Shown here: positions 17,818 through 26,388 of the stretch, piece after piece | Layout of the letters: every line of letters begins with the position of its first letter | How positions within the stretch are numbered: position 1 is the first letter of the stretch | NCBI RefSeq assembly: GCF_003114835.2 | Contig: NZ_AP025028.1 | Location: forward strand, 1,826,001-1,890,000 | Length of the DNA stretch: 64,000 nt | Direction of reading: 5' to 3' | Source of the DNA: Leptospira kobayashii | GTDB lineage: Bacteria > Spirochaetota > Leptospiria > Leptospirales > Leptospiraceae | Position numbers and translations under genes: made by a program | Notes under the pieces: generated by a model | What the model was told of the DNA's origin: nothing | The model's input: only the letters and a program-made list of their open reading frames with translations | The model's database searches: none

Positions 17818-20800
17818 TCAGTCCCGATTCTTTCCTTCTTTAAGGATTTTAGAAACTTCCGGTCGGCAACTTCCGCATCCGCTGCCAGCACCTGTAGCGG
17901 AAATGATTCCTTCCAGGGTGGTGACTCCTTTTGCGATTTCTTCTTCGATGTTTCCTTTTCCTACGCTGTTACAAGAACAGACCAGGGCACCTTTCGGCGG
18001 TTTGGCATTGGTCGTGCCAGCGAGAAGTTTGTTTCTTTTGTCACCTAACTCCGTACCTGTGGAAATAAGAGATTTGTATTCTACAAATTCCGCCTTGTCC
18101 CCGATGAGAATCGCCGCAACTAATTTGTCTCCCTTGATGATGCATTTTTTATAACGTCTTCTTTTTCTATCTAAAAAGACCACTTCTTCATATTCATCCG
18201 TAAGATTTTCAAAAGGAATATTGGGAAGGCGAAGAGATACAAGTTCAAGACCAGGAATTTTCAATAAATTGGAATGCAATGATCCCGAGTAGGTTTTGAA
18301 TTTATAACCGAATATATGCCATGCTGCTACTTCCGATTGTTCTTCTGCAGCAAGCACGGTTCCGTAAACTCCGCTTGCATGTTCTGCTACTTCTCCGATC
18401 GCATAAATGTCCGGGTCTTTTGTTTGTAGAAATTCGTTTACTTTGATTCCTTCTCCCAGATCCAGTCCAAGTCCGTTTGCCAAAAAGATATTGGGGCTTG
18501 TTCCCATTGCATATACGATTCCGTCCGGAGATATTTTTTTTCCATCCTTCAATTCCACATGGGTGACTCTTCCGAATCCGTTGACTTTTGCAATTTCCGA
18601 ATTGAATAGAATTTCTATATCTCTTTTTTCAATTTCTTCCTTTAGAATCTCTGCAGCCATCTTATCCAGTTGTTTGGACATCAACCGGTCCGTTCGAACA
18701 AGCACTGTCACTTTCACTCCAAGAGATTTGAGTGCCGCAGCAAGTTCCAATCCGAGTAGTCCTCCCCCTACGATCAAAGCATGAGAGTCTGGTACAAAAA
18801 AACCTTTGATCTTATCCGCGTCCGACTTTGCCCTTAAGCTGAATACACCCACCATGCCCGGTGAGATGTATTTTGGAATCTGAGGTGAACTTCCCGTAGC
18901 AAGTATTAGTTTATTATAAGAATGTAAAACTCCATGAGAATCTCTTACCTTTTTCGCCTCGGGTAAAATTTCAGTAACGGAAGTGGATGTATGAAGATCT
19001 ATATTCCATGACTGCACTTCTTCCGAATCCGCACTCGAAAGTTCATGAAATTCCTTTTCTCCGCTGATAAAGTCGGGAAGAAGTATTCTATTATAAAGAG
19101 GATTTTCTTCCTTGCAGATGACTGTGATATCATCGTCAGGCGCAAGTATTTTGTAATGTTTGATAAATGCATGTGTACTATTTCCTCCTCCTATGATGAT
19201 TATTTTTTCCTTTTCTTTTACGTAAGTTTTGACTTGAACTGCGGAAATTTTAAAACCTGGTTGTTTTGAATAAGGATCGAAGCTGGAGCTTGTTAGGTTG
19301 TTTGCTCTGGATTCGTCGTTTTTGTTTTTTTTACCCCAGTGCATCGGCAAAAAGACTGTACCTTGTTTGATTGATTCCGTGATCTTTGCTTTTGCCCGGA
19401 CAAGTCCTCTTTGATTGGAAATCTCTACAATGGAATTGTCTTCTATCGAACATCGTTTTGCATCGTTCGGATGGATTTCCAAATAAGGTTCCGATTTGTG
19501 TTCCATGAGTTTACGAACTTTTCCGGTTCTGGTCATGGTATGCCATTGGTCTCGAATCCTGCCTGTGGTAAGAAGGAATGGATATTCTTCCGTGGTTTTT
19601 TCCGAGGTATCTTCCTGGGAAACATTGGAAATTTTGGCTTTGCCATTCGGTCTATAGAATACATTGTCCGAAAACAATCGGGGAGTGCCCCCGTGGCCTT
19701 TGTAAGGATAAGGCCATTGAACGGAACGGCTTTCTTTCAAGATGGAATAATCCAAACCGCTGATATCGATTTTGGTTCCTTTTGTCAGTCTGCAATGTTC
19801 CAGGAATACATCTTCTTCCGTTTTGTAGGCGAAAGAGGAGGAGTATCCCATCTTTTCCGCAAATTTTTGAATGATCCATGTATCGGCCAACGCCTCACCG
19901 GGAGGATCGATCACTTGAGTCAGATAGGTGATCCTTCTGTCGGAGTTGGTCATGGTTCCTTGTTTTTCCGCCCAACCTGCCGCAGGCAGAACTACATCCG
20001 CATAAGGAATGGCGCTTGAATTTTGGGAAATATCCTGAACCACAACCAGTTCCGCAGAACGTAATCCTAGCTCTACCATCTTCGCATCGGGCATACTTGT
20101 TGTAGGATTTGTACATATGATCCAAACTGCTTTCATCTTTCCGGAACGAAGATTTTCAAACATTTCTACCGCACTGAACCCGGGTTTACTTTGCAGTTCA
20201 TTCACTCCCCAAAAGTCAGCGACTTCCTGTCTGTGTGCCGGGTTGCCTAAGTCTCTGTGTGCGGGAAGCAGATTGCACAAACCTCCTACTTCTCTTCCTC
20301 CCATCGCATTCGGTTGGCCTGTGAGAGAAAAGGGACCTGACCCCGGTTTGCCGATTTTTCCCGTAAGCAGAGAAAGGTTGAGTAGCGCCAAGTTTTTATT
20401 AACACCGATTACACTTTGGTTCAAGCCCATCGCCCATAGAGATAAAAATCCTTTGGATTTTCCAATGTATTCGGCAGCGAGATATATATCTTTTGCTTCG
20501 ATTCCGCAAATGGCAGCGGAGGATTGCAGATCATAACTTAAAATGGAGGCTTTCAGCTCTTCATAACCTTCCGTGTGTAAGTCGATGAAATTTTGGTCTA
20601 TCCAATTGTTTTCGATGAGTATTCTTGCAATTGCATGAAATAAATAAATATCCGTACCAGGATTGATTTGAAGATGCAAATCCGCTTCTTCACAAGAGTC
20701 CGTTCTTCTCGGATCTACCACTATGATCTTCACATCAGGGTTGTTTTTTTTATGAGCTTCGATCCTTCTGAATAGAATGGGATGACACCATGCAGGATTT

Positions 20801-21324
20801 GCCCCGGCAATCAGAAAACAATCCGCAAGCTCTATGTCTTCATAAGATATGGGAACACTGTCTTCTCCCAAAGCCATTTTGTAGCCCACAACTGCGGAAC
20901 TCATACATAACCTTGAGTTTGTATCTATGTTATTGCTTCCGATAAAACCTTTGATTAATTTGTTTATAATATAATATTCTTCCGTTAATAGTTGTCCCGA
21001 TACATAAAAACCTACCGAATCCGGTCCATGTGTTTGGATGATTTTTTTAAATTTGTCGGCAATCGTATCCAGTGCTTGGTCCCAACTTGCACGTGTCAGG
21101 GGAAGGTCTCTGGATTTTCTGACGGAAGGATAAAGGATCCTATCTGTTTTATCCATTACAGTGTAATGCAGGTTCATACCTTTCGAACAAAGTAGACCTT
21201 TGTTTGCAGGATGATCTTTATCCCCTTCAATGGAAATTTCGTTCGGGCCGGTTTTATGTATTATTACCCCGCAACCTACACCGCAGTAGGAGCAAGTAGA
21301 TGGATGTGTTTCTGTCGTAAGCAC
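17818..21324 (-). CDS. Assimilatory nitrate reductase fused to FAD reductase and BFD domain
   Basis: 1168 aa from the GTG at 21324. Residues 1 to about 690 are a molybdopterin oxidoreductase of the NarB/NasA type: 4Fe-4S ligands Cys11, 14, 18 and 46, and the Mo ligand Cys near 140 (SRLCMSSAV). A dinucleotide-binding oxidoreductase follows from about 705 (IIIIGGGNSTHAF, ILATGSSPQIPKY, VGGGLLGLELAAAL, YAIGEVAEH). A BFD-type [2Fe-2S] domain ends it (LVCSCNSVGKG...GSGCGSC). It should reduce nitrate to nitrite with NAD(P)H in one polypeptide. The frame opens at a TTG (21339), but that codon lies upstream of the predicted sigma-54 start of transcription, so the GTG was chosen. Neither start has a clear ribosome site. 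Confidence 0.93.
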   Translation of the reverse strand: MLTTETHPSTCSYCGVGCGVIIHKTGPNEISIEGDKDHPANKGLLCSKGMNLHYTVMDKTDRILYPSVRKSRDLPLTRASWDQALDTIADKFKKIIQTHGPDSVGFYVSGQLLTEEYYIINKLIKGFIGSNNIDTNSRLCMSSAVVGYKMALGEDSVPISYEDIELADCFLIAGANPAWCHPILFRRIEAHKKNNPDVKIIVVDPRRTDSCEEADLHLQINPGTDIYLFHAIARILIENNWIDQNFIDLHTEGYEELKASILSYDLQSSAAICGIEAKDIYLAAEYIGKSKGFLSLWAMGLNQSVIGVNKNLALLNLSLLTGKIGKPGSGPFSLTGQPNAMGGREVGGLCNLLPAHRDLGNPAHRQEVADFWGVNELQSKPGFSAVEMFENLRSGKMKAVWIICTNPTTSMPDAKMVELGLRSAELVVVQDISQNSSAIPYADVVLPAAGWAEKQGTMTNSDRRITYLTQVIDPPGEALADTWIIQKFAEKMGYSSSFAYKTEEDVFLEHCRLTKGTKIDISGLDYSILKESRSVQWPYPYKGHGGTPRLFSDNVFYRPNGKAKISNVSQEDTSEKTTEEYPFLLTTGRIRDQWHTMTRTGKVRKLMEHKSEPYLEIHPNDAKRCSIEDNSIVEISNQRGLVRAKAKITESIKQGTVFLPMHWGKKNKNDESRANNLTSSSFDPYSKQPGFKISAVQVKTYVKEKEKIIIIGGGNSTHAFIKHYKILAPDDDITVICKEENPLYNRILLPDFISGEKEFHELSSADSEEVQSWNIDLHTSTSVTEILPEAKKVRDSHGVLHSYNKLILATGSSPQIPKYISPGMVGVFSLRAKSDADKIKGFFVPDSHALIVGGGLLGLELAAALKSLGVKVTVLVRTDRLMSKQLDKMAAEILKEEIEKRDIEILFNSEIAKVNGFGRVTHVELKDGKKISPDGIVYAMGTSPNIFLANGLGLDLGEGIKVNEFLQTKDPDIYAIGEVAEHASGVYGTVLAAEEQSEVAAWHIFGYKFKTYSGSLHSNLLKIPGLELVSLRLPNIPFENLTDEYEEVVFLDRKRRRYKKCIIKGDKLVAAILIGDKAEFVEYKSLISTGTELGDKRNKLLAGTTNAKPPKGALVCSCNSVGKGNIEEEIAKGVTTLEGIISATGAGSGCGSCRPEVSKILKEGKNRD

Positions 21325-21335
21325 ACAAATGATCA

Positions 21336-21350
21336 GCAATAACTATGCCA
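21336..21350 (-). promoter_or_regulatory. Sigma-54 promoter of the nitrate reductase gene
   Basis: On the minus strand TGGCATA-GTTA-TTGC: the -24 GG (21349-21348) and -12 GC (21337-21336) are separated by exactly 10 bases. The predicted start of transcription is near 21324, which coincides with the GTG start codon. Confidence 0.65.
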
Positions 21351-21665
21351 ATTGCTGAAATATTGGTAAAAATGCTTATTCCCATAGTAAAATGAATCTA
21401 ATTTGTCCGGGGAGCGGATAAAAAGACAAACGCGCTTTCTTTTTATCATGGAATCTGCTTACATATTAAGCAAATTTATTAAAAATTGCTATAAGTGAGC
21501 TTTCTTGCAAACATTCTCCTTCTATACCAACCTTTTCCTATAGCCAATGAATGGATCGATTTTATTAATTTTTTAAGCAAAATACCCTTTATTTGGGATG
21601 TTTTCGCCTATTTACGCAGTTTCCGTCCTCTGATAGTTTTATTTTTGAACTATTTGCCTGAGTTA
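21351..21665. other. Divergent regulatory region between nitrate reductase and nirB
   Basis: No credible gene lies here. It holds the dyad CCAAT-N9-ATTGG (21348-21366) and the perfect dyad TGCTTA-CATAT-TAAGCA at 21456-21472. Both sit between two divergent sigma-54 promoters, where enhancer-binding activators usually attach. A 76-codon frame at 21495-21725 overlaps the nirB promoter and looks spurious. Confidence 0.5.
21456..21472. promoter_or_regulatory. Perfect inverted repeat, candidate activator site
   Basis: TGCTTA-N5-TAAGCA. It lies 113 bp upstream of the nitrate reductase -24 element and 194 bp upstream of the nirB -24 element, distances that suit an NtrC-like enhancer site. It does not match the usual NtrC consensus TGCAC-N-GTGCA. 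Confidence 0.4.
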
Positions 21666-21680
21666 GGTACACTTCGTGCA
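21665..21680 (+). promoter_or_regulatory. Sigma-54 promoter of the nirBD operon
   Basis: AGGTACA-CTTC-GTGCA with GG at 21666-21667 and GC at 21678-21679, separated by exactly 10 bases. Predicted transcription start near 21691; nirB starts at 21748, leaving a 57-base leader. Confidence 0.65.
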
Positions 21681-21747
21681 TATTGTAGGAAGGATAGAAG
21701 TATAACTTCTTTTCCAAACAACTAAGAATTCTTAGTGGAGATGCAAA

Positions 21748-24270
21748 ATGAACAAACGTAAGTTAATTGTCATTGGGAATGGTATGGTGGGTCACCGTTT
21801 CTGCGAAAAATTGGTGGAATTCGGTGGAACTGATAAATTTGAAATCACAGTACTTGGGGAAGAGCCAAGACGAGCTTACGATCGTGTCCACTTGTCGGAA
21901 TACTTTACGGATAAATCCGCTGACTCACTTTATCTTTGTACTCCTGATTGGTATCGCACCAACGGAATTAAACTTTTGTTATCTGAACCTGCCGTATCGA
22001 TCGATACGGTAGGAAGAAAACTCGTCACCAATTTAGGAACCGAACTTTTATTCGATGAATTGATTTTTGCAACCGGATCTTCTCCTTTTGTTCCTCCTCT
22101 CGAAGGATTGGATAAAGAGGGAGTCTTCGTATATAGAACCATCGAAGACTTGGAACAAACACTGGAATACAGTAAAAAAATAAAGAAAGCTGCTGTTCTA
22201 GGAGGCGGACTCTTGGGGCTTGAAGCAGCAAAAGCACTTGTTGACCTGGGGAAAGAAACCCATGTTGTGGAATTTGCTCCGAGACTTATGCCCAGACAAT
22301 TGGATGAAGGGGGAGCTTCCATCTTAAAATCCAAAATCGAAGAGATAGGAGTGGAGATCCATTTAAACAAACAAACCGAAAAAGTTTTGGGTGATGAAAA
22401 AATAGAAGGATTCGAATTCAAAGACGGAGGCAGCCTAACATTCGATATGTTGATTGTCTCTGCGGGAATCCGACCGAGAGATGAATTGGCGAAACAATCC
22501 GGAATTCTTGTCGGAGAAAAAGGTGGAATCATAGTCGACGACGGCATGGGAACCAATGTCTACGGAGTATATGCCATCGGAGAAGTTGCACTTCATCGCA
22601 ATTTTATTTACGGACTGGTTGCTCCCGGATACGAAATGGCGGACACGTTGGCATTCAATCTATGTAGTCCGGGAAGCAAACCCAAAACTTATGTAGGATC
22701 CGATCTATCCACCAAATTGAAATTGATCGGAGTGGAAGTGGCTTCTTTCGGGGATGCACTGGGCGGGTCGGAACATATTCCTATCGTATTCAAAAATCCA
22801 AGAAGCGGCGTTTATAAAAAATTAGTTATCTCCAGTGATGGTAAATACCTGTTAGGTGGAATTCTTGTCGGAGATGCGAAAGCATACGGCAATCTATTGT
22901 CTTTTTACTTAAACAAAATGGAGCTTCCGGAAGAACCTGAAACACTCATCGTAGGTTCCGTCTCTTCGGAAAATCTTTTCGGAGCGGATTCTCTTCCCGA
23001 TGAAGCCAAAATCTGTTCCTGCAATAATGTTTCCAAAGGAGATATTTTATCCGCCATCAGAGACAAGGAATGTTACGATATTGCCAGCTTGAAAAACTGT
23101 TCCAAGGCGGGTTCCGGTTGCGGTGGTTGTTTGCCTCAAGTGAATTCGATTCTGAAAACAGAGTTGAAAACGCAAGGCAAAGTGGTTACGGAACATCTCT
23201 GTGAGCATTTTAAATATTCCCGCAAAGAACTCTTTCAAGTTGTGAAAGTGAAATCTTTGAAAACATTTCCGGATGTGATCCGGGAAGTGGGACGTGGAAA
23301 CGGATGTGAAGTTTGCAAGCCCGCAGTGGCTTCCATCATTGCCAGTATCTGGAACGAACCGATTTTAAAACACAGAGAGATCCAGGATACCAATGATAAA
23401 TATCTGGCCAATATCCAAAGAGGGGGAACGTATTCCGTTGTTCCTAGGATTCCGGGAGGAGAGATCACTCCGGACAAACTCATTGCCATAGGAGATGTTG
23501 CTAAAAAATACAACCTCTATTGTAAGATCACCGGAGGCCAGCGAATTGATTTGTTAGGTGCCAGGATCGATCAACTTCCTTCTATTTGGAAGGATTTGTT
23601 GGATTATGGTTTTGAAAGCGGACACGCTTACGGTAAAGCAATGCGAACCGTAAAAAGTTGTGTTGGTTCCACTTGGTGTAGATTCGGAGTTCAGGATAGT
23701 ACTTCATTTGCCATCAAGTTGGAAGAAAGATACAGAGGAATCCGCGCACCTCATAAGTTGAAGTGCGGGGTATCCGGATGTATCCGGGAATGTGCGGAAG
23801 CACGCGGTAAGGATTTCGGAATCATAGCAACCGAAAGGGGATGGAATCTTTATATCGGCGGAAACGGAGGGGTAAATCCGAAACATGCACTCCTATTTGC
23901 TGAAGATCTGGATGAAGCCACTTGTATTAAATATATCGACCGTTATATGATGTATTATATCAGAACCGCTGACAAACTGATGAGAACTTCCACTTGGTTG
24001 GAACAACTGGAAGGAGGAATCGATTACCTCAAGGATGTTGTAATTAACGACCGTTTGGGGATCAATTCCCAGTTGGAAGAAGAGATGAATCAACTTGTGG
24101 GCACTTATCTTTGCGAGTGGAAGGATGTAGTGGAAGATCCTGAAAAACAAAAGAAATTCAAACATTTCGTTAACAGCTCCGAAACGGATTCCAATATCAA
24201 GTTCATCGAAGAAAGAGGCCAGATCCGACCTGTGGATTGGGCGGAAAAAGATCTGGTGCAAACTAAGTAG
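21748..24270 (+). CDS. nirB: Assimilatory NAD(P)H nitrite reductase, large subunit
   Basis: 840 aa. Domains in order: FAD/NAD(P)-binding oxidoreductase (1 to about 400; VIGNGMVGHRF, VLGGGLLGLEAAKAL), BFD-type [2Fe-2S] (ICSCNNVSKG...GSGCGGC, about 421-466), a second Cys-containing segment (GNGCEVCKPAVAS), then the nitrite/sulfite reductase part. The siroheme-4Fe-4S ligands are CVGSTWC (638 and 644) and CIREC (678 and 682). It reduces nitrite to ammonium in the cytoplasm. First gene of a tight operon with nirD, cobA, moaCB and moeA (gaps of 15, 6, 9 and an overlap), preceded by a sigma-54 promoter. Confidence 0.97.
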   Translation: MNKRKLIVIGNGMVGHRFCEKLVEFGGTDKFEITVLGEEPRRAYDRVHLSEYFTDKSADSLYLCTPDWYRTNGIKLLLSEPAVSIDTVGRKLVTNLGTELLFDELIFATGSSPFVPPLEGLDKEGVFVYRTIEDLEQTLEYSKKIKKAAVLGGGLLGLEAAKALVDLGKETHVVEFAPRLMPRQLDEGGASILKSKIEEIGVEIHLNKQTEKVLGDEKIEGFEFKDGGSLTFDMLIVSAGIRPRDELAKQSGILVGEKGGIIVDDGMGTNVYGVYAIGEVALHRNFIYGLVAPGYEMADTLAFNLCSPGSKPKTYVGSDLSTKLKLIGVEVASFGDALGGSEHIPIVFKNPRSGVYKKLVISSDGKYLLGGILVGDAKAYGNLLSFYLNKMELPEEPETLIVGSVSSENLFGADSLPDEAKICSCNNVSKGDILSAIRDKECYDIASLKNCSKAGSGCGGCLPQVNSILKTELKTQGKVVTEHLCEHFKYSRKELFQVVKVKSLKTFPDVIREVGRGNGCEVCKPAVASIIASIWNEPILKHREIQDTNDKYLANIQRGGTYSVVPRIPGGEITPDKLIAIGDVAKKYNLYCKITGGQRIDLLGARIDQLPSIWKDLLDYGFESGHAYGKAMRTVKSCVGSTWCRFGVQDSTSFAIKLEERYRGIRAPHKLKCGVSGCIRECAEARGKDFGIIATERGWNLYIGGNGGVNPKHALLFAEDLDEATCIKYIDRYMMYYIRTADKLMRTSTWLEQLEGGIDYLKDVVINDRLGINSQLEEEMNQLVGTYLCEWKDVVEDPEKQKKFKHFVNSSETDSNIKFIEERGQIRPVDWAEKDLVQTK

Positions 24271-24285
24271 GAGATAAATATAAAT

Positions 24286-24666
24286 ATGTCATCAACCGTT
24301 AAGGAAAAATTTAAATTTTTTATAGGTCCTGTTTCCGATTTTTCGGCGGAGGGCGGGGTTTCTGCAAAAGTTGGAGATAGACAAGTAGCGATTTTCTTCT
24401 TTGAATCCAGAAACGAATGGTATGCATGCGATAATGCATGCCCTCATACGGGAGATATGGTATTAGCTAGAGGATTTCTGGGTGATGCGGGAGGAGAACC
24501 TAAGGTGGTTTGTCCTCTTCACAAAAGAAACTTTTCTCTCACGAGCGGAGAATGTCTGAGTGGAGAAAATTACAAAGTGAGAACTTATCCGGTGTTAATT
24601 GAAAATGGGTCGGTCTACCTGGAATTGGATTTCCCCGTATCGAAGAACGTAGATAAAGCAAGTTAA
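24286..24666 (+). CDS. nirD: Nitrite reductase small subunit (Rieske-type)
   Basis: 126 aa. A NirD-type Rieske fold with CPHTGDMVL and CPLHKRNFSL: the Cys-x-His and Cys-x2-His pairs are both present, so a [2Fe-2S] cluster is likely here, unlike some NirD proteins that lack the ligands. It partners NirB and follows it after 15 bp. Confidence 0.93.
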   Translation: MSSTVKEKFKFFIGPVSDFSAEGGVSAKVGDRQVAIFFFESRNEWYACDNACPHTGDMVLARGFLGDAGGEPKVVCPLHKRNFSLTSGECLSGENYKVRTYPVLIENGSVYLELDFPVSKNVDKAS

Positions 24667-24672
24667 GATTAT

Positions 24673-25464
24673 ATGATCTCCGCAAAGAATACAAACAAAG
24701 CCGGTACGGTATATTTGGTAGGAGCAGGTCCGGGAGATCCGGAACTGCTTACTGTCAAAGCATTGAAAATCTTACGAAAAGCGGACATTGTGTTCTATGA
24801 CGATTTGGTTTCTCCCAGGATTTTAGGTGTTTGTAGAAAGAAAGCGGAACTTGTTTACGTAGGTAAAAGATTGGGGCAACATAGTTGTTTGCAGGAAGAC
24901 ATCAATTCCCGCTTGTTTCAGGCAGCAACCGAACACAAGATAGTTGCCCGTTTGAAGGGAGGAGATCCTTCCGTATTCGGAAGAGTGGGAGAGGAATATT
25001 CTTCCTTACTTGCAAACGGAATCCAATGTGAAATCATCGCAGGAATTACCACTGCATCCGGGGTTGCATCTTCACTCGGTTTTCCATTGACTCATAGGGA
25101 TTATGCAAGAGAGATTTTATTTCTTTCCGGCCATAAGAAGGACGGAGCGAATACGGATAGTTTTCGAAACCTGAACTGTGTCGGCAAAACATTGGTAGTC
25201 TATATGGGTTTGAATTCTTTGGATACGATCGTCTCGGAACTTTTGGAATCCGGAAATTCGGAAACGACAAAAATTGCAATCATTCAAAACGCTACGCTGA
25301 GTTCGGAAAGAGTATTTACCGGCAATCTGGAAAACATCCAAACGATTGTAGAAGAAAATCAGGTAAGGTCTCCTGCTTTGCTTGTGATTGGAGAGATCGT
25401 AGGGTTTTATTCCGAAATGGAAAAATTGAAAAATAGCTTCTCAGAGATTCCCCAAACCTTATAA
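24673..25464 (+). CDS. cobA: Uroporphyrinogen-III C-methyltransferase
   Basis: 263 aa. It has the SUMT motifs VGAGPGDPELLTVKAL at the N-terminus, VYVGKR, RLKGGDPSVFGR and PLTHRD. It methylates uroporphyrinogen III to precorrin-2, the first step to the siroheme needed by NirB. It lacks the CysG dehydrogenase/ferrochelatase domain, so that step must be encoded elsewhere. The gene lies 6 bp after nirD. Confidence 0.94.
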   Translation: MISAKNTNKAGTVYLVGAGPGDPELLTVKALKILRKADIVFYDDLVSPRILGVCRKKAELVYVGKRLGQHSCLQEDINSRLFQAATEHKIVARLKGGDPSVFGRVGEEYSSLLANGIQCEIIAGITTASGVASSLGFPLTHRDYAREILFLSGHKKDGANTDSFRNLNCVGKTLVVYMGLNSLDTIVSELLESGNSETTKIAIIQNATLSSERVFTGNLENIQTIVEENQVRSPALLVIGEIVGFYSEMEKLKNSFSEIPQTL

Positions 25465-25473
25465 GGGATAGGG

Positions 25474-26388
25474 ATGAATGATATCACAGGAAAAAAAACA
25501 AGCCTTCGTTTTGCAGAAGCGGAAGGTTTTGTACATTGCAGCAGAGAAACGATCCTTAGGGTCAAAGGGAACAATCTTCCCAAAGGAGATTTGTTCGGAG
25601 TAGCAAAAGCAGCAGCACTTCTCGGTTCCAAAAAAACTTCGGAACTTATCCCTCATTGCCATCCGGTCCCCATTGATTTTTTTTCCATAAACTTCGAAAT
25701 TTTAGAAGATAAGAATGCGATCCGTATCCTTACCCAAGCCAAGTCCATCGGCAAAACAGGAATTGAAATGGAGGCACTTACCGGTGTCACTGTAGCCGCT
25801 CTGGTGATTTATGATTTGCTGAAACCGATCGATAAGGGTTTGGAAATATCTTCCATTCGCCTTTTGGAAAAGAAGGGTGGCAAATCCGATTCTCAAATTG
25901 CAAAATTTGCCGCAGGAGCACGAGCGAGCATACTTGTTTGTTCTGATTCTTGTTATGCGGGAAAAAAGGAAGACGGTTCGGGAAAGGCGATCGGCGAATT
26001 ACTTTTGGAACAAGGGGTGGAAGTTGTAGAACTTAAAATCGTTCCCGATGAACCGGAAGAAATTCGCAAAGTCATCTTGCACTGGTGCGAAGAGAAAATG
26101 GATCTCATCGTCACTACAGGAGGAACAGGGCTCGGTCCTAGAGACAATACCACTGATACCGTGAAGTCGTTATTGGATCAGGAAATTCCAGGCATTGCAG
26201 AAGTTATGCGATCCTTCGGACAGGACCGAACTCCTTTTGCCATGTTATCACGTTCCGTCGGGGGAAGAATCGGCAAGACGTTGGTTGTTTCCGTTCCGGG
26301 AAGTACGAATGGAGCCAAAGAAAGTATGATTGCCATTTTACCGGCGATATTCCATGCAAAAAAAATGATGAGAGGGGAAGGACATTGA
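25474..26388 (+). CDS. MoaC-MoaB fusion, molybdenum cofactor biosynthesis
   Basis: 304 aa. Residues 1 to about 148 are MoaC (cyclic pyranopterin monophosphate synthase: AKAAALLGSKKTSELIPHCHP and KTGIEMEALTGV). From about 150 on is MoaB/MogA (ILVCSDSCYAGKKEDGSG, TTGGTGLGPRDNT, PGSTNGAKES), which adenylates molybdopterin. Two pathway steps are thus joined in one protein. It lies between cobA and moeA, and the moeA TTG start overlaps its TGA stop. Confidence 0.94.
   Translation: MNDITGKKTSLRFAEAEGFVHCSRETILRVKGNNLPKGDLFGVAKAAALLGSKKTSELIPHCHPVPIDFFSINFEILEDKNAIRILTQAKSIGKTGIEMEALTGVTVAALVIYDLLKPIDKGLEISSIRLLEKKGGKSDSQIAKFAAGARASILVCSDSCYAGKKEDGSGKAIGELLLEQGVEVVELKIVPDEPEEIRKVILHWCEEKMDLIVTTGGTGLGPRDNTTDTVKSLLDQEIPGIAEVMRSFGQDRTPFAMLSRSVGGRIGKTLVVSVPGSTNGAKESMIAILPAIFHAKKMMRGEGH

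Noticed and set aside
17818..20019. Several plus-strand open frames (17759-18154, 18407-18784, 19411-20019) opposite the nitrate reductase gene
   Set aside because: They are antisense shadows of a strongly supported gene with typical family motifs throughout.
21495..21725. 76-codon plus-strand open frame ahead of nirB
   Set aside because: It covers the sigma-54 promoter of nirB and resembles no known protein.
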